Positions 44,211 through 53,812 of a stretch of DNA of 64,000 nucleotides are shown piece by piece. The DNA comes from Bacillota bacterium. Its GTDB lineage: Bacteria; Bacillota; Clostridia; Lachnospirales; Lachnospiraceae. The notes below the pieces were generated by a model. The model searched no databases, had not been told where the DNA came from, and worked only from the letters and a program-made list of their open reading frames with translations. A program made the position numbers and the translations under genes. Every line of letters starts with the position of its first letter. Position 1 is the stretch's first letter. Where the stretch lies: NCBI GenBank assembly GCA_023395555.1, contig JAEWYQ010000070.1, positions 1 to 64,000 of the forward strand, read 5' to 3'.

Positions 44211-45290
44211 TTATTTCGCAAAATACGGGTTTCCGATATAGAATGTCCCCTCTTCTCCCGGAACCGCAAGCCCAAATGCGCCATTTTCCAAATTATCCTT
44301 TTGAATCCGGATTTTAAAGGTGTATGCCGTATCTTTCACAAGCTGCGTTCCCAGTGCGCTTTTTCCATCCTTTGTCAGGATCTCAAGATCACCCTCCTGG
44401 AAGGTCTGACCATCACCTGCGGATACCTCCGGGCCATTGACAAAGACAGGATATCCGCCCGTCCATATAATCAAGCCGGGTACATCCTGATTAAATACAA
44501 CATCAAATCCATAATATTCATATTCCCTATATACGGGACCTACCGCAAATACGCTGTCGATTTCCTTCCGGCCGATTATCAGCCTCTCTCCCCAGGCATC
44601 CAGCATATAATTTACCTGATACCACTGTGCATAATCCCCTGATTCTGCCTTCTCCGCCAGCTCACCGGCTTCGACCTGTTCCCCTCTTATGATATACAGG
44701 CCTTTTGTATCCATTCCCTGCTGACTACCTTCTTCCTCGGCCCCTACCTGTACAGCAAAGGACTTATCAAAGGTCTGTCCTTTATAAACACCTGAAACAG
44801 ATATAACAGCAGTACCATTGGATACACCGGTAACGGTTCCATTATCGACGGAAGCAACTTCTGTATTATCTGATTTCCATTCTAACTCTGCTGCTATATC
44901 CTTTCCGTCCTCCTTCAGAACGGCAGCTACTGTGTCTGTCTCTCCAGGCAGAAGTACAATCTCTTCCTTGTCAACCATTAAGGTACGCCCTTTGGCTGAA
45001 GGAATTACCGTCACCTCACAGGAAGCCTTCTTTTCCCCACTGGCCGCGGTAATTATGGCGCTTCCCAGCTTTAAGGAAGTGATCAGCCCATTCTCTACCT
45101 GCACCGTTCTGGGGTCGGATGATTCCCATTGCACCTCGCTGCTTCCCTCCACGCTAAGCTGCATGGTTTCATACTGTTCCATTTCCAGCGTTTCATGGCT
45201 GAGCTTTAATTTACCTGCGCATGCTGCCAGCACCATACTGCTGCATATCACTGCTGCAGTTGCTATTGTCTTTCTAATCCATTTCTTCAT
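44211..45290 (-). CDS. Lipoprotein with two Ig-like (BIG2) domains
   Basis: 359-aa exported protein. The signal peptide ends in the lipobox VLAAC (Cys near 24). Two BIG2-type Ig-like repeats follow at ~28-95 and ~105-180, recognised by LITSLKLGSAIITA and TVTGVSNGTAVISV. The C-terminal ~150 residues may form a separate domain. It closes the leftward glycan-import operon, 56 nt after the second permease. Could help bind polysaccharide at the cell surface; ligand unknown. Confidence 0.7.
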   Translation of the reverse strand: MKKWIRKTIATAAVICSSMVLAACAGKLKLSHETLEMEQYETMQLSVEGSSEVQWESSDPRTVQVENGLITSLKLGSAIITAASGEKKASCEVTVIPSAKGRTLMVDKEEIVLLPGETDTVAAVLKEDGKDIAAELEWKSDNTEVASVDNGTVTGVSNGTAVISVSGVYKGQTFDKSFAVQVGAEEEGSQQGMDTKGLYIIRGEQVEAGELAEKAESGDYAQWYQVNYMLDAWGERLIIGRKEIDSVFAVGPVYREYEYYGFDVVFNQDVPGLIIWTGGYPVFVNGPEVSAGDGQTFQEGDLEILTKDGKSALGTQLVKDTAYTFKIRIQKDNLENGAFGLAVPGEEGTFYIGNPYFAK

Positions 45291-45345
45291 ATTCTTCCTC
45301 CTCGTTTTTTATATTTTAGCCTTTATAAAGGCCGAAAATATCCAT

Positions 45346-46239
45346 TTATTCTTTAATACCGCCCATAGAGATATTGCCCAGCAGCCGTTTATGAAAGGCA
45401 ACAAAAACAAGCAAAATCGGGATGATCAAAACAATGCATCCAGCCAGACGCATGGGCGTGTTGCTGATTTCCTGGGATGCGGAAAAGCTGTAAGCATACA
45501 GCCCGTAAGCCAGTGTCGGATGGGTCGGCATATAAGTCAGCGTCACGGTATAATCATTCCATAGCTCAATGAACTTTATCAGCATAACGGTCATAAAGGT
45601 CCCCCGAACCAAAGGCATTGCTATGGAAAACAGTACCCGGAAATTGGAGGCGCCGTCCATATAAGCGGCTTCCGTAAAGTCCTTCGGCATAGTCTTAAAC
45701 AATGCATGAAAGACCAGATAATAGAGCCCTAAAAAGTTGGCTTTGCAAATCCACAAGCCCCATATATGATCATAGAAGCCAAGACTCTTTAACAGCTGAA
45801 GCTCTGACGGTAAATTTCCTACTATGGGCAGCGTCATTGTTATAATAACGATGGCATAGATAACCTTGCTCAGCTTAAAGTCAAATCTCGCCGTGGCATA
45901 TGCCGTCACGGTACAGGTAAAGGTTGAAATAAATGCTCCTCCTAATGCATACAGCAAGGAATTAAGAAGCATTTCTTCAATATAAACCGGAGCCATGGAA
46001 CCGTTTTTATTAACCGTTACGGTAAAATTATTAACAGCTGTCAGTATATTTTTGAAAAACCATTTCTGGGGCAGCCAAAGAGGATTCTCAAGATAATCCA
46101 GGTTGCTTTTAAACGCCGTCACAAATGCCCAGACCAACGGAATGCACAGAGAAATCACATAGAGAATTAGTACGGCCAGGGTAAGAATGGCCAGAACATT
46201 GATTTTTTTCTCCGTTCTTATATTTGCTCTTTCCTTCAT
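45346..46239 (-). CDS. ABC sugar permease (MalG-type)
   Basis: 297-aa permease of a CUT1-type carbohydrate importer, six hydrophobic segments. The EAA loop (EAAYMDGASNFRVLFSIAMP, near 200) is the contact for the shared ATPase, which is not encoded here. Its start overlaps the preceding permease by 4 bp (ATGA), so the two subunits are translationally coupled. Substrate unknown; probably oligosaccharides released by the associated glycosidases. Confidence 0.85.
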   Translation of the reverse strand: MKERANIRTEKKINVLAILTLAVLILYVISLCIPLVWAFVTAFKSNLDYLENPLWLPQKWFFKNILTAVNNFTVTVNKNGSMAPVYIEEMLLNSLLYALGGAFISTFTCTVTAYATARFDFKLSKVIYAIVIITMTLPIVGNLPSELQLLKSLGFYDHIWGLWICKANFLGLYYLVFHALFKTMPKDFTEAAYMDGASNFRVLFSIAMPLVRGTFMTVMLIKFIELWNDYTVTLTYMPTHPTLAYGLYAYSFSASQEISNTPMRLAGCIVLIIPILLVFVAFHKRLLGNISMGGIKE

Positions 46240-47171
46240 CGCCTTCTTCCTTTCTTTTCATAACCGGGCCCATTCCTGGCTAACAGGTGTTTTATAAAAT
46301 ACACCAGCGGAATCGTTATGAAAGACAGCAGGAGTCCAAAAGCAGAAAGCATCGGATAGTCCGCATAACCGTTTGGTTTCACCGTTTCCTTGTACAGCCA
46401 ATAACCGATGGTAACAATCCGTTCCTCCGCCGCATCGGAGTAAAATGCATAAATATTGGCCTGATTTACGAAGATACCTCCTACCGCAACAATGAGAAAG
46501 GTGGACATTGTCTCCCATATTAAGGGAAGCGTGATATACCTCAATTCTTTAAAATATCCTGCGCCATCCAATTTGGCCGCTTCTACCACGGATTCGGAAA
46601 TATTGCTCATAGCGCCTACATAAAGCAGGATGGATACACCGAAGCCCGCCCATATATTATAAAACAGGATGGTCCCAAAGGTCGTTCCCGCATTGGACAA
46701 TAATCCGTTTACCGTCTGCCCCAGAACATCAAAAAATGCCGGAAACGCACCGTCTGCAATCTGCTTGAACATGACCACCAGGGCTATGCTGGGAATAATA
46801 CTCGGTAAAAAGAGCATTATTTTAAAGAAATTTTTCAGCGGTGCTTTTTTATAGATATAGTAAGAAAATAAAATACCGCAGATCATCCCGGTTGCTGTTC
46901 CCACCAGAAACACCGTGAGAGAATTCCTGAGCCCGACGCCAAATACCGTCAGATCGCGGAAATTAGTGAACAGGGTTTTAAAATTATCCAATCCGCTCCA
47001 GTGATATCCGCCATCCTCTCCATAGCTTTTAAAGGCAAGAAGAATGGAATTGATATTGACGCCGAGATAAAAGATAACAAACTGCAGCAGGGGGAAGAAG
47101 ACTAATACCGTATAAAAGATACCATCTCTGGTACGGCGCTTTTCAAGGTACTTCTTAAGCTTTTCTCTCAC
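46236..47171 (-). CDS. ABC sugar permease (MalF-type)
   Basis: 311-aa partner permease of the CUT1-type importer. Six hydrophobic segments; EAA loop EAAKLDGAGYFKELRYITLP near 205. The GTG start at 47171 follows AAGGGG with good spacing and comes 2 nt after the stop of the binding-protein gene; a longer ATG frame would overlap that gene by 40 bp. It pairs with the MalG-type subunit. Confidence 0.82.
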   Translation of the reverse strand: MREKLKKYLEKRRTRDGIFYTVLVFFPLLQFVIFYLGVNINSILLAFKSYGEDGGYHWSGLDNFKTLFTNFRDLTVFGVGLRNSLTVFLVGTATGMICGILFSYYIYKKAPLKNFFKIMLFLPSIIPSIALVVMFKQIADGAFPAFFDVLGQTVNGLLSNAGTTFGTILFYNIWAGFGVSILLYVGAMSNISESVVEAAKLDGAGYFKELRYITLPLIWETMSTFLIVAVGGIFVNQANIYAFYSDAAEERIVTIGYWLYKETVKPNGYADYPMLSAFGLLLSFITIPLVYFIKHLLARNGPGYEKKGRRR

Positions 47172-47173
47172 AA

Positions 47174-48874
47174 TCAACGCCCCTTTTGAACACTTATAAA
47201 GTGGTTCTTCCACACACTTTCCGTCCAGTATGCCGACAATCCCTCAAAATAATCTTCCGCCTTAATGTTCTCATTGATCATGGCGGTTGCCGGGTAGGTA
47301 AAGGTCTCTCCGTTCACAGTCGACAGCCACAGTCTTGGGGAATACCAAAGATCCGTACTGTAATTTTGCATCATCGGGCTTGCCGAATCCTGAATTGCTT
47401 TCCGGGCATTCTCATGCATGTCTACCATGGTCTTTCCCCATGCGCTGAGCTCTTCCTTTTTGTCTCCCATCTCGTAGTCAACCGCACGGCATACATTGGT
47501 AACCGTTGTGTACTCAACGAGAGATTCCTCCGTATAACAAAACTGGAGAAATGCTTTTGCTAAATTAACCTTCTCAGCAGGTGTCTTTGCATTAATGAAT
47601 GCAATATCCCCTGTAAGCTGCAGGATGGTATACTCCCCTGCTTCCTTCACCTTTGGCAATGGCATAAGCCCAAATCTGCGGTTTTTAACGGAGGCCTCTT
47701 CCCCGTGCTGTGCCGCGAGATCATTAAAGACTCCCTTTGCCTCACTTTGCCACCAGTTTCCGTCGATGAGCATAGCCGCACGCTGTATTTTTTCCGAATA
47801 CTTTCCCATGACGAACTGCCCCTGGGCATCCTTATGGGTGAAGGAGGTGCTGGTTGCCGTCTTATTATTATAATATCCCGGATTGCTTACCAGTCTTTCT
47901 ATGAATTTAAGAGCATAATAACGGCCTGGCAGCTTATACAGTTCATATCCGTTTTCTGCGGTAATAGCAATGGGATCGCTGCTGATTACCGGAGCACCGC
48001 TTTCGTCAACGGAGCTTACATGATGACTCATTACACCATCATAATTATAATTAAGCTCCATTTGCTCCACACCCTCATAATCCGCAGCCAGTGCGATTAA
48101 CAGGCTGTTCACATATTCTTGTACATTGCCTCCCCACATCACCGGTATCAAATTGGGATCAAGGGAGAGGATTCTGTCACAAAGCTCGAAGAACTGGTCA
48201 TAGGTTGCCGGAAGTCCGTTGTCATAGACGGTTTCCTCTCTTCCATCCGGTCCCCCGGAGCGCGCCGCATCTTTGTCCTTAACAAAGCTTCCATCGGGTG
48301 CAAAAAACAGATTGTTTTCTTCAAACAACTCGATATCATATGCAATTCCAAAAAACTTCTCCGTGGTGGGCAGGGCATAGTATTTTCCTTCAATTGCAGA
48401 GTAGTACTCCTTCTGCGCCTCGCTTAATTTAGACTCAACGGTACTGGCCTCCGCCGCCTGGGAATCCGTCTCCCCTGTTACAAAGTCATAGGACAGCGGT
48501 TTTGTGGCAACATCCGTGACATCCAGGAAATTCCCTTTCTTCGCAAAATAAGTTGCGCTTGCACCTTCTGCAAAGATTATGTTTTCATTGAAGCTGTCTA
48601 TATTATTTTCCATTCCGGTCTGTGTAAAAGCCGCAGACTCCGTTACCCGAATCTCAACGCCCTTTTTTCCCTCTTCAAAAGAAGTCTCTTCATATTTCTT
48701 TTCAAACCGCTTTTTCAGAGTGTAAACCCATTCCGACCCCAGACCGCCGTCGAATACCCCTATGGTCAGCTGGGTTTTTTCCTTATTGGCTACTTCCGCC
48801 TCTCTTCTTCCGCATCCGGTAAGCCAGCCCAACGCTATCACAACGGACAGGAATATACATAATTGTTTTTTCAT
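47174..48874 (-). CDS. Extracellular sugar-binding lipoprotein
   Basis: 566-aa solute-binding protein. The signal peptide ends in a lipobox (GWLTGC), then the ABC type I binding fold. Its length is larger than usual (~420-450), and insertions are likely around 130-190 (FVTGETDSQAAEASTVESK). It captures the transported glycan for the MalF/MalG-type permeases. The start at 48874 follows AGGAGG, ten nt after the upstream lipoprotein stop. Confidence 0.85.
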   Translation of the reverse strand: MKKQLCIFLSVVIALGWLTGCGRREAEVANKEKTQLTIGVFDGGLGSEWVYTLKKRFEKKYEETSFEEGKKGVEIRVTESAAFTQTGMENNIDSFNENIIFAEGASATYFAKKGNFLDVTDVATKPLSYDFVTGETDSQAAEASTVESKLSEAQKEYYSAIEGKYYALPTTEKFFGIAYDIELFEENNLFFAPDGSFVKDKDAARSGGPDGREETVYDNGLPATYDQFFELCDRILSLDPNLIPVMWGGNVQEYVNSLLIALAADYEGVEQMELNYNYDGVMSHHVSSVDESGAPVISSDPIAITAENGYELYKLPGRYYALKFIERLVSNPGYYNNKTATSTSFTHKDAQGQFVMGKYSEKIQRAAMLIDGNWWQSEAKGVFNDLAAQHGEEASVKNRRFGLMPLPKVKEAGEYTILQLTGDIAFINAKTPAEKVNLAKAFLQFCYTEESLVEYTTVTNVCRAVDYEMGDKKEELSAWGKTMVDMHENARKAIQDSASPMMQNYSTDLWYSPRLWLSTVNGETFTYPATAMINENIKAEDYFEGLSAYWTESVWKNHFISVQKGR

Positions 48875-48884
48875 AACCTTCCTC

Positions 48885-50234
48885 CTAGATAAATAAATAG
48901 ATTGCATCTCCTTTTAATATGGTCAGCTTCAACGTTCCGTCCGTCACCGCCATTTCCACAGCCTCGCCATTTACATATGCTTTGACGGATTTTACGCTCC
49001 GTGCAAAGCTCAATGTAATATTAACATCCTCTCTTGGGGTGGTTGCTGTGATAAGAACACTCTTTTTTTCAGTATTGCGGTCGGTAAAGCATCCGATTAA
49101 TACCGTATCGCCCTCCGCACCAAGTAAGGTTCCAAAGGATGCCAGGCTTTCTTCATATAATTGATAGCGCTCCTTCTGGGACTCGGTGTTTAAGATGACC
49201 CCTTCTGCATGGCAATTTAAAAGCTTGTCCCCATAAGCCCCAATCTCCCGGTTCAATTCCTTCACGTAATCAAAACGTTCCGTTTTCTGCCCGTCCGTTG
49301 TGATAAGTGCGGGAGTGAAGGACTCACTTCCCTTATCGGGTGTAAAATAACAGAAATACTGAAGTCCTTTTACTCCGAAGGCCAGATTGGTAAACACCTG
49401 CCATCGGATATCCTCCCGGGAGGGTGTCCGTTTATCGGGCACTCCCTCCGTACCTGAGATGCCCACGGTTTGAATAAAGGACCAAAACGGGATCTCTTCC
49501 CGGCGGGTTTTCGAACGGAGCAAATCCAGATTGTAGTAATAATCGCTGATCTCCTGACGTGCCAATGGGTTATCTTCATCATAGGTCAGCAGCGGATAGG
49601 AATCGTAAGAATAGTAATTCGGGTGCGCCAGTTCGATCCAATCATCTACATATTGCTCATAAGGAGCGCCAATGCCCCCTTCCGCATAATGGGGAAACAT
49701 ATTGACATGCCATTGCTTGCCGGGATAGTTCCGGCCGTAGGCTTCCACAAAGGGATATAGGCTGTCAAACATAGCCCTTCCCGGTTCATCCATCAGTAGC
49801 TGTCCGGCATAGGCCGGATACTGATAATATTCCTCTATCTGCTTCATTGCCTTTTCCAGTATTCCCGCATCGGGAGACTTCTGATATTCTCTGATACAGG
49901 CGGTCACCTTCTGATCTGCAACCAAAAATTTTAATCCCTGTTCCTCGGCAAGGGACAGGCTCTGCTTAATTGCATCCGTATTTGCCTCATAGGATGCAAA
50001 GCCATTGACAAAATTAATACCGCACTCCTTCATCAGCGCATAATATTCTGATGTGCGAAACTTCTCCGGCGGCGTAACCCACATTCCAATTGGAATTTCC
50101 CCCATATGTAATACATCATAACTATTATTTTCTGCGGAATTCCCCCTTGTATCCGTCCTTTGGCATCCGCTGCAGCCTACAACAAACAAATTCACCATAA
50201 TAAAAATCAGACCTCTTATTACCACTTTTTTCAT
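48885..50234 (-). CDS. Glycoside-hydrolase-like lipoprotein
   Basis: 449-aa exported protein. The lipobox is VVGC (Cys near 21), then a TIM-barrel-like glycosidase domain (~50-350). It begins IGMWVTPPEKF and carries the acid motif LLMDEPGR near 145; the C-terminal ~90 residues look like a beta-sandwich (VLITATTPREDVNITLSF). Possible GH42- or GH5-like relative; family not assigned. The start at 50234 follows AAAGGGGA. It is the first gene of the leftward import operon. Confidence 0.65.
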   Translation of the reverse strand: MKKVVIRGLIFIMVNLFVVGCSGCQRTDTRGNSAENNSYDVLHMGEIPIGMWVTPPEKFRTSEYYALMKECGINFVNGFASYEANTDAIKQSLSLAEEQGLKFLVADQKVTACIREYQKSPDAGILEKAMKQIEEYYQYPAYAGQLLMDEPGRAMFDSLYPFVEAYGRNYPGKQWHVNMFPHYAEGGIGAPYEQYVDDWIELAHPNYYSYDSYPLLTYDEDNPLARQEISDYYYNLDLLRSKTRREEIPFWSFIQTVGISGTEGVPDKRTPSREDIRWQVFTNLAFGVKGLQYFCYFTPDKGSESFTPALITTDGQKTERFDYVKELNREIGAYGDKLLNCHAEGVILNTESQKERYQLYEESLASFGTLLGAEGDTVLIGCFTDRNTEKKSVLITATTPREDVNITLSFARSVKSVKAYVNGEAVEMAVTDGTLKLTILKGDAIYLFI

Positions 50235-50343
50235 GGTATCCCCTTTCAAATTTTGCATCTTTCATAGGTAGAGTATAATCCTTTCTGCCATATGCATCAC
50301 ATCATTAATTTATAAAAATACACCGTTTTTTATTATTGCAAAC

Positions 50344-50372
50344 TTGACATTTTCCATGTGTTTTGATAAGTT
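50344..50372 (+). promoter_or_regulatory. Promoter of the AraC-family gene
   Basis: TTGACA (50344-50349), a 17-bp spacer and TAAGTT (50367-50372), in the divergent region between the regulator and the import operon. Confidence 0.5.
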
Positions 50373-50422
50373 AGCTATATAACCACCAATATTTTTCCAG
50401 GTCATTCAGAAAGGACCTTCCT

Positions 50423-51352
50423 ATGCTGATTTATGATATCAATGAGATAAAATCCACACCGTTTTCCAAATTATCTGTATTCTCCTATTCCGCCATTATG
50501 CACAGCCACACGTTTTTTGAGTTCACTATCATTTTAGACGGAAGCTGCAACAGTATTATCAACAGCGGCAAGAAAAGTATTCTTCATAAAGGAGATATGA
50601 TCTTTCTTCGTCCCGGTGACGTCCACATGCTGAACCCTATTACAAAAAACTACAGACACCGTGATTTCTATGTTACCGTTGAAAAGATGAAGCATATCTG
50701 CAGCATATTTTCAGAGACTTTCTTTCAGGAGCTGTTTTCTCCGGAATTGAAGCTGCATTATGTTTTGGATATTAATGAATACACCCTGCTGGATCAGAAA
50801 TCATCTGTCTTCGATATCTCTTATCTTCCTGATTCGGAGGCCGGTGAAAAACTGGATCAATTGCATACCTCGATTATCATACAATTGCTGGGCGTTATCA
50901 TAAACAGAACATTGCCTGCCAATCATAATGTACCGGAGTGGTTAAGCTCTCTTTTTTTACATTTATCCAGTTTTCATTATGTTAATCACAGTATTGACGA
51001 AATCATCGCCACAACCGGTTATTCCCACAGCTATGTATGCCAGAAATTCAAAAGTACTTACGGCATGACCCTGCTGGACTGCCTCAATAAGAGCAAGATT
51101 ATATTATCCGCCAATCTGCTGGGGAAAGAGAAGATCATTGATATTGCAATGTCCCTGGGCTGGGAAAATCCCAAAAATTATACCATAGCCTTTAAAAAGG
51201 TCTTTGGCATTACGCCTCAAAAATATATTGCCGCAACAAAATCCGATAAGGTTTGCCATAACGCCAATGTTGTCTTCCCTGTTCCGCCGCAGACCAGCCA
51301 TCTGACGGATTTACCCCCTATGGTTCTTCCAAAGAACGCAGAGGAGGATTGA
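50423..51352 (+). CDS. AraC-family transcriptional regulator
   Basis: 309-aa regulator. N-terminal cupin-like ligand domain (~15-150; HTFFEFTIILDGSC, MIFLRPGDVHML) and a C-terminal double HTH (~190-275; IDEIIATTGYSHSYVCQKFK, IDIAMSLGWENPKNYTIAFK). Transcribed divergently from the import operon, it most likely activates it when its sugar ligand is present. It converges on the GH78-like gene with only 3 nt between stops. Confidence 0.88.
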   Translation: MLIYDINEIKSTPFSKLSVFSYSAIMHSHTFFEFTIILDGSCNSIINSGKKSILHKGDMIFLRPGDVHMLNPITKNYRHRDFYVTVEKMKHICSIFSETFFQELFSPELKLHYVLDINEYTLLDQKSSVFDISYLPDSEAGEKLDQLHTSIIIQLLGVIINRTLPANHNVPEWLSSLFLHLSSFHYVNHSIDEIIATTGYSHSYVCQKFKSTYGMTLLDCLNKSKIILSANLLGKEKIIDIAMSLGWENPKNYTIAFKKVFGITPQKYIAATKSDKVCHNANVVFPVPPQTSHLTDLPPMVLPKNAEED

Positions 51353-51355
51353 TTC

Positions 51356-53527
51356 CTATTTCAGATATTTATGAAAGATATAGCAGGGAACGGCTGCCCA
51401 GGCATGGCAGAGACTGCCCGCATCTTCAAAATCACGCTCGCCGTCCTGGGTTTCCGGAAAGGTGGATATCCCTTCCAGAAGTACACGGCCAAATACCTCA
51501 CAGATCTCATCAATAACACTGTCGATATCCCCGGTTGCTCCAATGATCGCGTCATATTTCCACTGCAGTGTTGCGAAGGTCTGGGTTACCATGCCTTCCG
51601 GGGGATTTTGCAGTGCCGCCGCTATGCCTGCAATACGTGATTCGGGAATTATTTTTGAACAGATCAGCAGGGACAGGGTATACCCATGAAGCCCCTGCTT
51701 TCCATTTTGCCCGAGATAGGAGGCATACAGCCCGGTATCCTCGCAGTAGAATGCCTCTGCCGCCCAATATGCCCTCTGTGCCAGGCTTTCATATGCTCTT
51801 CCCTGCTCCCTGTTGTTAAGGCGGCATTCTAACCGGGACAGCTCTTTCGCCGCGATATAAAATAAAGCGGTCAAGATCAGATCCTTTGTCCGGCCTGTCC
51901 CGGATATACTGAATGAACCATGCTCCGATGCTTCCTCATCTGTAAAAACCGCACCGCCCTCCAGCCCGTCCGCCCATTCATAAAAGTTCCAGTAGCGGCT
52001 TCCGCCGAAGCTCTCTACTCCTTCCTCCGTGAGCTGCCCCTCAAAGGTATAGATAATCCTTTCTGCATAAGGAAGCATCTCTTCTATAAATTCCTTCTGA
52101 AAATCCGCCTCGGCATTCTCACATAGTGCAATAATCCAATACAAGCTGAAGGAGGGTATCGTAATTTCCGTCCGTGCAGGGGCACACAGCGCCAGAAGAC
52201 CGTCTGCCTGCTGGGAGTATGCCATCAGTCTCAGGCTGGCTTTGGGCATCCGGTATTCGCCAAAGACGCTGTATCCAAATAGCATTTGATTCCTTGAGTC
52301 CATGGCGTATAATGCCTGTTCCCGCCATGGACAGTCTTCATAATGCTCGTGCGCGCAGAGCCTCAGTGTCCGGACTCCCGCATCGTAGATACGCTGTAAA
52401 AACCGGTCCTTCAGTCTCCTTTCCGCCACAGAAAACGGATAGTCACAGCTTACCAGCGTTGCCCTGTGCAAAGTAAAGGAGGGTGCTGAAACAAACAGCA
52501 TTAAATACCTCCCGCCAAGTCTCCTTGTATACTCCGCGAGATAATTTCTCCCCTCTTTCAGCTGTATCCCGAATGCAAAATTTCGCCCTCCCATGGCTGT
52601 TCGGACACGCAAATCCGCCAAATGCTCTCCATAACCCAAATACATCCTGCAGGATTCGCCTACCTCCACTTCAATAATAGGATAGCCTGCTCTCTCTTCT
52701 TTTAAATCGATTACCAGGTAAATTCCATCTGCTCCCTTTGCCTGAAAGCATACCGGTTTTTCCAGCTCGTCTGCTCCCTTCCTCGGCTGCCCTGTCATTT
52801 CCCAGAAGGTTCTTGCGCTCATCCAGGCAGACTGCATCCGTTCTGCCGGTGTCCCGCGCTCTTCTTTCTCCCGGTAAACGCCCTGTGCACAAATTTTTGA
52901 AGGCACGGTATGCTTTACCTCACATTTTGGAATGGGACACGGATACAGCCTATATTCCGTCTGTACGACCACCGCCGGAACGAAGCCCTCCGCCGGTCTG
53001 ACCTTCCACTGGTCCTCACAGGTGAAGTCATATGACCATGCATATCCTAACTGCGGTGTAATCATATACCCCGGAGCTAATTGCTCAAGGTATGGCGCAG
53101 CCTGCCGGGATTCCCCGTCGCTGCCCCCGTTCCCGTATGTATGAGTGCCGCCATATCCCCTGGAGATACGGCACTGGGTAGAGACACCGGATTCCTCCAG
53201 CACCCTTCCCTCCGAATCTATGATGCTGAAACAGATTGCTGCGCATTTGCTATAATGAGTGGAAACATCCTCTCCCATGTGCCAGGCCAGTATAGCCAGC
53301 CTGTTTTTTCCGCAGAAAACAAAGGATGAGAGATCCACTTCATCATATACCTTATAATGCGGATAATCCGCATACTGACCATTTGCGGCAAATACTCCGT
53401 TGATCCATACAACATATTCCGTATCTGCACTAATGTGCAGTTTGCAGGCCTTTGACACAGCAGTAAAGTCTGCCGCAAATTCTACATATTGATTCTTACA
53501 GGCATGATCCGTCCATATCCATTCCAT
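51356..53527 (-). CDS. GH78-like alpha-L-rhamnosidase-type glycosidase
   Basis: 723-aa cytosolic protein (no signal peptide) of the six-hairpin glycosidase type. An N-terminal beta-rich part (~1-360) is followed by an (alpha/alpha)6 barrel; EDCPWREQALYAMDSRNQ near 405 corresponds to the GH78 DCPxRxE motif. Probably hydrolyses rhamnose-containing oligosaccharides after import. The start at 53527 follows GAGGAG. A purine-rich repeat leader precedes it. Confidence 0.7.
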   Translation of the reverse strand: MEWIWTDHACKNQYVEFAADFTAVSKACKLHISADTEYVVWINGVFAANGQYADYPHYKVYDEVDLSSFVFCGKNRLAILAWHMGEDVSTHYSKCAAICFSIIDSEGRVLEESGVSTQCRISRGYGGTHTYGNGGSDGESRQAAPYLEQLAPGYMITPQLGYAWSYDFTCEDQWKVRPAEGFVPAVVVQTEYRLYPCPIPKCEVKHTVPSKICAQGVYREKEERGTPAERMQSAWMSARTFWEMTGQPRKGADELEKPVCFQAKGADGIYLVIDLKEERAGYPIIEVEVGESCRMYLGYGEHLADLRVRTAMGGRNFAFGIQLKEGRNYLAEYTRRLGGRYLMLFVSAPSFTLHRATLVSCDYPFSVAERRLKDRFLQRIYDAGVRTLRLCAHEHYEDCPWREQALYAMDSRNQMLFGYSVFGEYRMPKASLRLMAYSQQADGLLALCAPARTEITIPSFSLYWIIALCENAEADFQKEFIEEMLPYAERIIYTFEGQLTEEGVESFGGSRYWNFYEWADGLEGGAVFTDEEASEHGSFSISGTGRTKDLILTALFYIAAKELSRLECRLNNREQGRAYESLAQRAYWAAEAFYCEDTGLYASYLGQNGKQGLHGYTLSLLICSKIIPESRIAGIAAALQNPPEGMVTQTFATLQWKYDAIIGATGDIDSVIDEICEVFGRVLLEGISTFPETQDGERDFEDAGSLCHAWAAVPCYIFHKYLK

Positions 53528-53545
53528 ATTTGTTCTCCTCATTGT

Positions 53546-53656
53546 TTTTACTTCCTATTTTTGCTTCTTATCTTTGCTTCTTGTTTTTATTTCTTGTTTT
53601 TATTTCTTGTCTTTATTCCTTGTCTTTATTCCTTGTCTTAGCTTCTTGTCTTTTCC
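53546..53656 (-). repeat. Purine-rich ~13-bp tandem repeats in the glycosidase leader
   Basis: In the mRNA sense, units such as AATAAAGACAAGG and AATAAAAACAAGAA recur about eight times directly before the glycosidase start. The array is unstructured and resembles the one at 12728-12806. Confidence 0.65.
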
Positions 53657-53739
53657 CAGTCTACATGATACTTTCTGCAAATTCACTACATTAATTTTAA
53701 TTTTCTAACCGCAAATTATGATACTGCCTTTAAAAGCAG

Positions 53740-53787
53740 GAAAACGCGCTCTGATTTGGCTGCGGCAAGCCATTTCAAGGCGCGTCT
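53740..53787 (-). terminator. Terminator of the YwiB-like gene
   Basis: On the minus strand a long imperfect stem pairs GACGCGCCTTGA with TCAGAGCGCGTTTT, inner TGGCT/AGCCA, ending TTTTCC. Its inner part resembles 44090-44139. Confidence 0.75.
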
Positions 53788-53812
53788 TTATATTCTTATG
53801 CTATTTCCGTTC

